Source of the DNA: Sthenelais limicola | Lineage: Eukaryota; Annelida; Polychaeta; Phyllodocida; Sigalionidae | Direction of reading: 5' to 3' | DNA length: 64,000 nucleotides | NCBI GenBank assembly: GCA_942159475.1 | Contig: OW804096.1 | Location: forward strand, 15,958,906-16,022,905 | Shown: piece after piece, positions 1 to 9,272 of the stretch | Layout: each line of letters starts with the position of its first letter | Position numbering within the stretch: position 1 is the stretch's first letter | The notes under the pieces: generated by a model | What the model saw: only the letters and a program-made list of their open reading frames with translations | What the model was told of the DNA's origin: nothing | Databases searched by the model: none | Translations under genes and position numbers: made by a program

Positions 1-1165
1 AGGAGGTGGAGGAGTGGTTTCCCCTTCATCCTGCTCCCCTGAGTTACTCACATGCTGCCAAAACAAACCCACACTCACTCACACCCACCCACGTGTTGCC
101 AGCACTATACTACCGTATTGCATCAAACACAAGTGCCTTCGGCACTTAGAATAGAGCAGGTTGGGTATGTAATCCTCTCTTTTTCCCCTCTCCTCTTCTC
201 CCTCCCCTCCCCCTCTTTCTCTGGATATATCCTGAGAAAAAAATGGAACGATACCTTCTTTATTTTAACTGTTAGACTTGCCCAATTCAACACTGGAAAC
301 CTATTTGAAAACAGAAATAATGAGGGTTTAAGATTAGCATTTTAAGAATTTTAGAATTAAGAATATTAGGAAATAAGAAATAAAGGAGAGGGAGAGAAGG
401 AATAGGGAGATGATAGCATATATTGGCTACTCGAATTTAACTAGTATTGGCCAAATTGCAGCCTTATTTAGCAGAATTTACTAAATGTGTACAGCTGCCA
501 ATTGTACATTTTCTGAAAATCTGACCAATATAAGTGAGGGAAAATGGGATACAGCCAGTTTATATTGTACACCTTGTGAGCGGCAAGTATATCGATATTG
601 TTGCCAATATACACGGTGATAAATCACCTGCACAAAATTATAAACTGGGTAATAAATACTTCAAACGAAAGTCTTTATTCAAAGGAAAAAACTTTTCCAG
701 GAAGATATACTCGATTATTTGTGTACCGTATCATAGTGTAAAGTTATGACCATAGCTTTAATGATTTGGCCATAACCTAATTAGTTTAATTTGTTTCTAT
801 TTATCAACGCATCCGCCACGCCACCTACCGGTACACAGACAAGACCCTTCCTTCAATACATGATCTCCGTACAAGAATCAAGACGGAAATATGTGTGTTT
901 GAGCTGAGAAAAGCCAGTATGTAAAAAGGAGAAACAGAAATGATAGAAGATGTATGTTGACATTATCAACTATAATACACTCGCTGAAAACTCGCTGAAT
1001 TTAAGTTGAAATATGTCTTTTCTGCTCTTACAAACAACCTTTTTATGTATTTTAGTATCTCAGATATCTTGAACGGAACTATGCTGTGCAATACACATGT
1101 ACCCTAAGAAATAAACCAGCTGTCCAAAACAAAAAACAAAAACACAAGCCCCAGCTACTACTTTC
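1..1165. other. Non-coding, AT-rich flank
   Basis: No gene seen. The only recognisable content is the right half of a family A transposon at about 420-528, ending in TTTTCTGAAAATCTGACC. Confidence 0.6.
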
Positions 1166-1225
1166 CAGTCTAGGCCCAAAGTTTCAAACGAAGGGAAAGC
1201 CTCTCGCCTCAAACCAGAAAGTGTC
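1166..1225. mobile_element. Family B transposon fragment
   Basis: Begins CAGTCTAGGCCCAAAG and continues with the family B pattern (GGGAAAGCCTCTCGCCTCAAACC). The rest is missing. Confidence 0.6.
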
Positions 1226-1259
1226 GGGTAGTTTCCACCTTTCCGGCCCCCTGTCATTG

Positions 1260-1315
1260 TAGCCCCGCAGGGCTACTTTCCCTTATTCCCTGGTCATTTT
1301 AGCCCCGCAGGGCTA
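1260..1315. repeat. Twin hairpins TAGCCCCGCAGGGCTA
   Basis: The same 16-bp near-palindrome occurs at 1260-1275 and 1300-1315, each in a TCATT-TAGCCC context. Confidence 0.6.
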
Positions 1316-1717
1316 TGAAGGAAACATTTATCTATCAATGACTGGAAATTTGGAATTGTTTGACTTCTGAAAATGTTGTTTTAGTTAAGATATTAACAAG
1401 CTCTCCTACTCCACATCTCCGCCGACATAGCTTCCATTATGCCCTACGACTGAGTTCAGTTTTATGACCACATGACCACAGTTCAACTGTTGACCTAGTA
1501 TTCCTGACTTGACCTACTATGACCACATTTGACCTAGTGGTGGTCTTCCCTGGAGCTACCACTATGGAATCGTAGCTTCTTTTTGTGGTAATATTAGTAG
1601 GGTTATGGTTAGAGATGACTAAGGTTGTAGGTTAATACTGAATAATTATTTAATTAATTTTATCAAGTTGATCTTGATAATTTAGTATAGGAAACCTATG
1701 TATGGGTAACAAGAGGG

Positions 1718-2205
1718 TGAAGAAAGGGGGTGTGGGGGGTTTCCCCCCACATATAACAAGAGGGGAAAAATGGGGGGTGTGGGGGGTTTCCCCCCACATA
1801 CAACAAGAGAAGGGGGTGTGGGGGGTTTCCCCCCACATACAATATAAGGGGGATGAAAGGGGGGTGTGGGGGGTGTGGGGGGTTTCCCCCCACATACAAC
1901 ATAAGGGGGAAGAAAGGGGGTGTGGGGGGGGTTTCCCCCCACATACAACATAAGGGGGAAGAAAGGGGGTGTGTGGGGGGTTTCCCCCCACATACAACAT
2001 AAGGGGGAAGAAAGGGGGGGTGTGGGGGGTTTCCCCCCACATACAACATAAGGGGGAAGAAAGGGGGGTGTGGGGGGTTTCCCCCCACATACAACATAAG
2101 GGGGAAGAAAGGGGGTGTGTGGGGGGTTTTCCCCCACATACAATATAAGGGGGAAGAAAGGGGAAGAAATAGGGGGTCTGTGGGGTTTCCCCCCACAGAA
2201 AATAA
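1718..2205. repeat. G-rich minisatellite, about 10 units of 47-50 bp
   Basis: The unit is GGGGG TGT GGGGGG TTT CCCCCC ACATACAACATAA GGGGG AAGAAA, with small length changes. Each unit carries a G6-TTT-C6 hairpin and runs of four or more G. Minus-strand frames stay open across it (up to 193 codons), because the unit lacks stops; I take this as chance, not a gene. Confidence 0.85.
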
Positions 2206-2498
2206 GAGGAGACAGTATTGTACTGGTTCACATTTAATTGCTGGTTTTGGATTTCAGTGGCTCAGTGCTGGACTTCTGTATTTTACCCTTTTTGGAGAAT
2301 CGTTGGGGTACAATTGCCTGAAAAATGTATCCTCAGACTGTCTTGACTGCCTTAGACAGTTAGTTTCATAACCCACACAGCCCACTCAGTCAGACCCCTC
2401 CAGTTGAGGGGATTCCCCGTCCTCAAATCTCCTGCCTCCAAACCACAACCACTGACTCATTGATCTAGTCCTCATGAAACTCCAGTTCAGTAATAGCT

Positions 2499-2612
2499 GG
2501 GTCTGTGGCTCAGTTGGTAGAGCGTCGGCTCTTTGGTTACTATTCTACCAACTGAGTCATAGGCACAGCTTCCAAGGGACTCATGGGTTCGACTCCCAGG
2601 CTGGGAAGAAAA
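2499..2612 (+). mobile_element. tRNA-derived SINE-like element with an inverted tRNA segment
   Basis: A box TGGCTCAGTTGGTAGAGC at about 2506 and B box GGTTCGACTCC at about 2587 mark Pol III tRNA ancestry. Between them lies TCTACCAACTGAGTCATAGGC (2546-2566), a reverse-complement copy of an A-box region, which stretches the A-B distance to about 80 bp and makes a hairpin. It is not a functional tRNA. Confidence 0.55.
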
Positions 2613-2644
2613 AGCCTGTGAGAGAAGGGGGCCGGAATAGTGGA

Positions 2645-2770
2645 AGTGTCCCGAAAGTGTCATCCTCAAACCAGAAAGTGTCAACACCGACTCCTATAGC
2701 CCATGAAACCGATTAGCGAAGTAGGCTAAAATACCATTCTTATCTGATCTGAGGGTTTGGACCTAGAGTG
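2645..2770. mobile_element. Family B transposon fragment
   Basis: Reverse orientation; ends GGTTTGGACCTAGAGTG, preceded by the family B core (ACCGATTAGCGAAGTAGGCT). The left end is lost. Confidence 0.6.
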
Positions 2771-3643
2771 TTTCCCTTAGCCCCCCCCCCCCCCACACAC
2801 ACACATACACGCCCTCCCCCCCCCCCCTCCCCCCCCCCCCCCAAAAAAAAATGTGTGCTTCCGATCTACCTCCTACCTAGAAAGACCTACCCCACATACA
2901 AAAAAATGACCATGCCCGATATCTTTTAGTGATTTTCTTTTTTCTTTTCTTTTTTTCAAAGAACTAATAAAAGGAGGAAACCCAGATTTCCTAACAAGGA
3001 ACTGTCAAAAGGCACATTTCTCTTTTTTAAAACAACTATTGTTAGGAAATAGACATTTGTTCAGTTCCTGGTAGGTGGTTTCCTAAAAAAATATGTCGTT
3101 AAAGTTACCGCCCCCCCCCCCCCTCCTTACCTATTTTTATCAATTATCACTTATAGGACTGGACGCATCGGTGCCAGTGGCAGACCAAGGGAATGCCTAT
3201 TCTCCCCTTTGACACCAGGACGCACCACCAGTACTCGGAGGCTGCAAAACTAGTCTAGGAAACTTGCCTAGCTCACCCAATTTCCTTTGTTTTCGAAGTC
3301 GACGGGAAAAAACAAGTACAGATTTGTCATCCTTAACATATTTGAGAAGAAAACGTCGGGGTTCATAGTGTCTATATTGTACTCATAATGCACATACCCG
3401 GTTTCCCCAACGCATGTCTACTGTTTTCCAAGGCTTCCCTGTTCACCCTTCTTCCTCGTGCTCGGCCATAGCCTACTCGTGTAAACTTTGGGTAACTTCG
3501 GTAACACGCTCATAATGACATCATAGCAGCGGGGATTCCACCACACAGCCATAAACAAAGCTTATATATGTGCGGAACCATCGCTTACATCTGCGATGGT
3601 TCCCGCACAAATTTAACACAAAAACGAAACTATGTTAATGCTA
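2771..3643. other. Non-coding with poly-C tracts
   Basis: Poly-C/CA low-complexity at 2781-2842 and poly-C at 3112-3123. No ORF or RNA gene seen. The element insertion begins at 3644. Confidence 0.6.
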
Positions 3644-3647
3644 CTAG
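3644..3647. repeat. Target-site duplication CTAG, left copy
   Basis: CTAG directly abuts the outer end of the left LTR. The same four bases abut the outer end of the right LTR at 21476-21479. Four base pairs is the usual Ty3/Gypsy duplication length. Confidence 0.9.
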
Positions 3648-3895
3648 TGATATAATACTGTGTGTCCCCAGTATTAATGCTACGAATAAAGGTAATAGTC
3701 CTAAGACTATCCTACAGTTTAAATTTTGAATAGATTCGGTGAGAGAGAAGAAGTGCAGACACGGCGACTGTAATATTATAAGTGAGTAGAGACGAGCCCA
3801 CTCAGTGTATTTATTCCAAGGTTCTAGTGCTGCCCGCGTGGACGCAGCCACGCCCCAGGCCTCCCGAGCCTTCCCAGAAACCCACTACTGTAACA
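3648..3895 (-). repeat. 3' LTR of the 17.8-kb Gypsy element
   Basis: 248-bp partner of 21228-21475. It is preceded on the element's strand by a purine run (3901-3916) and followed by the CTAG duplication at 3644-3647. The AATAAA signal on the minus strand is at 3815-3810. Confidence 0.95.
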
Positions 3896-3900
3896 TAATG

Positions 3901-3916
3901 CCCCCCTCCCCCCTTA
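3901..3916 (-). other. Polypurine tract of the Gypsy element
   Basis: The minus strand reads AAGGGGGGAGGGGGG a few bases before the 3' LTR start TGTTACAG. This is the position and composition of the plus-strand DNA primer of an LTR retroelement. Confidence 0.8.
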
Positions 3917-4516
3917 GAATGCTACTGCCTTAATTTAGATACTAAAATAAAAAGTAGCATTCCCGAAGGTCGGATACAGTGGGTACACGAGATTCGACCC
4001 CCGGAAAATTTTAAATATAAATAATCAACATTTTCCAAAAGTCTTCAACCCCCCCTCTACAAATTAAAAGGTCCACCCAATGTGTCCTAACCCTGATTTT
4101 TGTTATACATCAAGATAAATCAGAGTTAATTTTGATCAATTCCCAAAACTTAAAAGCTTGTCAAATTTTGTAATTTTTCCCTTAGAGCACTACAGAGAAT
4201 AAAAATGATACAAAATAAACATTGTGTGACTTCCTTATGTCTAATCAAAATCAACACCAGTCATCATCCAGACATAAGGATGTATTATATACAATTCTGC
4301 TCAAACCGTTCATTTGTTGAACAGATAAACCTTAGAAAACCCATACTCTAGTCAAAACTTATTTAACTTTTAGTAAAACTTCTCTAAAATTTGTTACCAT
4401 ATCAGTACAGATATGGCCTGAACGAAGGCAAGAATTTAATATGGAGTTTCTTACCCTACTCGACTATCTATAAGACATAACTTAATTCACCAAGTAAGTA
4501 CAAACCTGGAATAACC

Positions 4517-4759
4517 TTACTCAGCTTCCTGCTTAAAATTTACACAAATCCGTCCTATACCGGACCGATTTTTACAAAATCCGTCCCGCCAACGGGCGTT
4601 CCTAACACAAATGCTACTACACGTAGCAGGAACTGGACGAGACACCGCGGTAACTATACTGTCCCACGATGTCCATCTGCCGAGAAATTTCAATTGACAT
4701 AAGAAATTATTATTAGAAATCGCAGAACAACTAGAGCAAATAATCCCGCAACATGCCAA
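4517..4759 (-). CDS. Cys-rich ORF near the 3' end of the element, possible exon
   Basis: The open frame is read from a TTG, so it is not a stand-alone gene. About nine cysteines in 80 codons include CCGIICSSC and a CSSIC...GFC...RIC pattern reminiscent of small disulphide-rich folds. A possible acceptor (GGTAATAG) ends at 4761. Its phase would match the donor at the env stop. I do not recognise the family and chance is a real alternative. Confidence 0.15.
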   Translation of the reverse strand: MACCGIICSSCSAISNNNFLCQLKFLGRWTSWDSIVTAVSRPVPATCSSICVRNARWRDGFCKNRSGIGRICVNFKQEAE

Positions 4760-5951
4760 TCTATTACCAAATAGACCCAGGAAACCTCACCAGAGTAACT
4801 TAAATTGAACAATTTCAAGCAATAATCACCAAAAACCCCAACTACGACATAAGTGATGCCTTCCGCCATTTTGAAAAAATAACTTCAACGACGTATGAGT
4901 AAACTCCCATATCGTTACATACGGATCTGTTTCTAATAATAATTACTCCCAATATAACATCAGTAGAATACTTTTTCCACGAAAACACTATAATTTAGAA
5001 GTAAATCATAGAATTAAACTGACATTTCCATCGCTGAATCGTTGGCAACTACTACGCAGTTCATAAATACACGATGTCCATGTTAAACTTCCATAGAGCG
5101 CGATTTTGACCACTTTTACTTTTAATTCTTGCAAACATGACTCAAATTCCATATTTCATTAAAAATAAATCACTGCTTTTCACAGATAACACTTCCGTCC
5201 GTAATATGACATTTCATTAGAAGCCTCGACAAGCCGAGTTTACCCAGACATCTTTCATTTTCGTCACCAAAATCTCCGATCATGCGAAAATGTCGTTCCC
5301 CATAGGAAATGCATTGGCACGAGCAAGGCTGTCTCAAATTAACTAAATAACTAATTATTTTATTAACCAATACACCTATATGACGTCGCTAACCATATAG
5401 ATCACATAATCAGTGAAGGAATTTTGAAAATCGCCAAACTTTCGTCATTATTCGACGCGGCGATATTTAATTTCGTTGACTCTCGTCAGGTCAGCCATCT
5501 TGGAAATGTCCGACGATGTCGCCTCTATGAGCCTATTTGAGGACAAATTTATGCGGAAATCTAACAAATAACATCTTTTTGAATCGATAGAAGCCTAAAT
5601 TATACTTATAATACCTCTCAGAGCAGCTTCACTACCTTTGAAAATGCCCAACTGGGCCGCAATCGGTAGTTTTCTCTAAGCGAGTCACCGCCTGAAGGAA
5701 AAGTTGAAGGAATCTTAATGATTATCTCAATCCTTCTTGATTATGTTAATGTATCTTAATGGCAGGTCACGTGACCCTTCTACGACTTAACTTTAAATCG
5801 TTTATGAATCAGAATTTAGACAATTTTCACCAAGATGGCCACCACTAGACCTTCTTTCTTGTAAAACTCTAAATAATTACCAATTTTGAAGCGATTTTGA
5901 GGCTTATTTGGCCGAAAATGGAAATCGTTGGATGTAGGCTATTCCTCTGGG

Positions 5952-5983
5952 TATAAAAGGGACCCGCGTCGCGCTGGTCATTC
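5952..5983 (+). promoter_or_regulatory. Antisense core promoter (TATA + Inr) inside the element
   Basis: TATAAAAG at 5952-5959 and TCATTC, a full arthropod-type Inr, with its A at 5980, 28 bp from the first T of TATA. Both point opposite to gag-pol-env. No coding exon follows: the first ATG (6245) opens only about 13 codons. A GTAAGT at 6723-6728 could end a first exon of about 743 nt. Confidence 0.5.
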
Positions 5984-8983
5984 AGATCAGACCAGGAGTT
6001 CGTGCAAGGAGGAGCTACGCCCGTTCTTCCATTGACTTTACACATCTCCAGCATTGAGCCTCTACCTCTACAGCCTTGGTCGTTACCAATTCTTCACATC
6101 TTCCACACTTCCGATAGAGAGTCAAACTTGACTCTCCTCTCAGAACTCAGGACTTCACACATTTTCTCGGGACTTCTCAAATCTCATCGGAACTTCTCAA
6201 ATTCCGAAGAGATTCTACATTTCAAGTTTACTTCGAACAACTATCATGGATCCTGACTACCGATACCGGAACCAGACTTCTTCCTGACACCTGACCCCTT
6301 CTACCGAGATCGAATTTTCGTCAAGTTCTCAAGAATCCACAAGTCATCCAGCAGCGACTACTGTTGCTGCCTTCTCACCTGCTGATCACTGGATGTGTCA
6401 TAGGATGTGTTTCAAGCTGTGATTACAGGATCGTTCTCACTAGGAAGTGACCCGAGAACGAATCCTAATTTTGAGATTTTTCTGAAGGAAAAATTTTCAA
6501 ATTCGTGTGTGTGTGATTGTGTGATACGGAGTTCCATGTTAACCTGGAATCAACTTTTAGGAAAGCTCTATGATTACCTAGAGCGGAACTTTTAAAAATT
6601 TTGTATCAAAGCAAAATATTGGATGTACGAAGGGCTACTATCACTCAAAGGATTTTAAACAGTGAAGCATGGAGACCTGTGGAGATGTGACTTTTTACTA
6701 AGCACATCAGGACACAATAGCCGTAAGTAGACCACTATGTACGCACCTCCGCTAGCTCTCACTGCATTTCACCATGTTCCAAGAAATTTCGATTTCTGTC
6801 CAAAAATAAACTACAAAGTTAGGATTTCTTTCAGACATGAAAATATCCACGTGTATAAGATTAGTAGACCGGATTTCCGGAAGGAGTGGCAGTAGGGAGG
6901 AGGAGAACTCGACAAATACCTAACACACTTGTATGCATGTATGTCTTAGATTCCCCCGCCGCTACGGCGGCTTACAAAATTCCATTTGCACAAAACATCA
7001 AGTATTCTATTGTTAAAATGTACTTATTGTAAATCTTGACTCTGCACGACTCAATAACGATCGTACATACCTGAACTGATACTTGGAGAATTCTCCTACC
7101 TTATTACTCAAGAAAATTAACTTTTTACGTCTAAAACCAGTCATATATGGTTACTTTTTCATTCTATCAACTTAGAAAACTTCAAAAACCACGCCCCGGC
7201 GTCTAAATGACGTCGTGATAACTTGCGTTTTTACCTCATCCTCACCAAATCTTTGACTTTAAACTTGTGGAATAATTTTCCTGACGCTGAAAACAAGCCA
7301 ATTTGCACTTGAGTTCAGTTTTTATTTAACCTCTCGCTTGCAAGAAACATTCAAGTCGAGAGTTGCTTAAAAATTTTGATATGCTCTACAGCCTAAATTT
7401 ACCACGAGACTGACGTCCCCCATTTCTGACCAAAAACTGACCAGAAATAGCAAATAAAAATTCTAGTGAAAAAATCTCTAAAATTCCCCGTCATGTGGAG
7501 GAGAATCTCTGCTCAAATTCTCTACGAGCTGACTGCAAACTACAGTCGTATTTCCCTGAGGAAGCAAAAAATGATTTAGAATTAATAATACCAGAATTGA
7601 CGTTCTAAAATATCCGCCAGGAAGATAGGGTCTCATTTCTACCCAACTTTTGACGGAGAAAATTCCGTAGGATAACCATCCTTCATTATAAATTCTGGGT
7701 CGGTCGCAACTCTGGCGTACACGCCCATGAACAGAAGCCTCCCTGCCTAAATTTTAAGCACGGCCACGCTCGCGTCTACAAGCGACTTTCTGTTCTATTT
7801 ACTACTAGTGTCAAACCTAGACACGTAAAAACTTCCTGTCAGACACGCCAAATCTAGCAAGAATAAGTTGCAAAAATTTCTCTTAGGCGGACAGAATTGT
7901 TCTGACGCCCGACGGAAGCATCCCTGTTGGAAGATACCAACACGGCCACGCCTGACGAGATAACTCGCCAGACGACTTTCCGTCCATCCCCTTCTTAAAA
8001 GGTAAAAATACGGGGGAAATCACTTAAAATAATAATACTCTGAAAACACCTGCTTAAACCTAAACTAATGTCCAGAGTGATGGTACAAAATACATTGCAA
8101 GCACAAGTCCTGAGTCAAAACATCATATACAAAGCAATCAAGGTACAATAAGAAACATGATAAAACCTTTTCTGACGCAGAATACTTAAAATTATAAAAA
8201 TACTGTCATTTTTCTCCTGACGCACCGAACACGCAAAGTCTGTATCCTTTAAACTCAAGTCCGTTTAGTAGGTGCGTCAGGGAACCAATTTTGATAAATA
8301 AGAACTGTGAAACTAGTATAAAAAGAAAAAAAACTCACAGAAAAGTCCTCTGATAAGAGTTTTTGGCGTTACCACCAATGTTCGTAATATACGCCTTTGA
8401 AGCCATGGTCTTTCTAATGTCCGTAGACTCATGACTTGCAAAATCTTAATATAATATATATGACAGTATGTACGTCAGAACATAAAAAGAAAAATAGCAA
8501 TAATCGACCCTGAAATACATGTTGACTCTTGTCACCGTCAGGCTGTCGCAACCCCTTTTGCTGAAAAAGAACTACAAGATTAAATGTTACTAACTAAACT
8601 TCTAAACTCGATGTGAGTGACGCCACAAAAATTTCCGCCTTTGCGTCAGGTGCCCCACAGAGGCCAGCTAAAATACACAAGGGAACAGTAATGCCCTAAT
8701 AAGAAAAATATCACCAAAAGGGTTGGTCTAGGACAGTCGCTGACGGTGTTTCTTGTTGCTTGCAAACCTAATCACTCCAACCTTCCTCGTAGCCCTGGTT
8801 GTCAAAGGCTGTGGATGCCATTTGCGTCCCCCAGGACACGTTGACCTTGGCTTTCTTGGCCGTAGCCCCGCCGAAGGCGCTCTCCTCACTGTTACAATGA
8901 ACAAAAACAGAAGGAAAACATCCCTTAGAAAATGACTCTTTTCTTAATGATCGAGCAACAGAACCGTGACTCAAACGATCCCA

Positions 8984-9187
8984 TCAACAATAAATGGGCG
9001 TATAAATAATACATTTCAAACAGATTATGGCGCTAAAAAGTCTACCAATCTCCCAGGTTTCCCCAAGACAAACTTGCACATGTTGTTTTCCGTGACCTGC
9101 AGCCATTGCTGTCAGTGTCACCCTTTCGTTCTGATTAATTTTACTCGAACCCCATTTTCTGACCTTATGCGTTCTGATTTTTACCAT
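8984..9187 (-). CDS. Small ORF just downstream of env (67 aa), uncertain
   Basis: ATG at 9187, 79 nt beyond the env stop, followed by a basic 67-residue product (MVKIRTHKVRKW...). It has a late hydrophobic stretch (LFSAIICLKCIIYT). No family recognised. It may be chance; its only support is position and an intact ATG. Confidence 0.15.
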   Translation of the reverse strand: MVKIRTHKVRKWGSSKINQNERVTLTAMAAGHGKQHVQVCLGETWEIGRLFSAIICLKCIIYTPIYC

Positions 9188-9263
9188 TCCTGACGGAATT
9201 TCTGTTCTTAATTTATAAAGACCCCGTGTATAACTCTTTCCGGACTTGTAACTTCCATTAATT

Positions 9264-9272
9264 ACTTACTTT
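9264..9272 (-). promoter_or_regulatory. Splice donor overlapping the env stop codon
   Basis: The last env codons and the TAA form AAA/GTAAGT, with the exon ending at 9270 and the intron starting at 9269. Splicing here would remove the stop and let env continue in phase 2 into the 5.4-kb downstream region. Confidence 0.35.

Larger units (their letters stand above)
3917..9265 (-). other. Long 3' region of the Gypsy element without a major ORF
   Basis: About 5.35 kb between env and the polypurine tract, unusual for the group. It holds no ORF above about 85 codons on either strand. It contains many CTGACGC/GCGTCAG heptamers, a 10-bp inverted repeat (8217-8226 with 8271-8280), two related segments (ACGGCCACGC... 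near 7760 and 7935), a plus-strand core promoter at 5952-5983 with a GTAAGT donor at 6723, and the two weak ORFs described separately. Packaging, export or spliced-exon roles are all possible; none is shown. Confidence 0.6.

Noticed and set aside
1650..2231. 193-codon minus-strand ORF (Pro/Gly/Cys repeats)
   Set aside because: It lies wholly on the G-rich minisatellite, with other frames open as well; no start context or non-repeat domain.
2499..2612. Functional tRNA gene
   Set aside because: A and B boxes are about 80 bp apart with an inverted insert; cannot fold as a tRNA.
3630..3851. ORF across the 3' LTR (and its twin at 21165-21431)
   Set aside because: Begins with GTG inside the LTR and has no protein-like support; both copies exist only because the LTRs are identical.
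5869..6256. Protein gene driven by the plus-strand promoter
   Set aside because: The downstream frame starts at GTG; real ATGs open only very short frames. Promoter kept, gene not.
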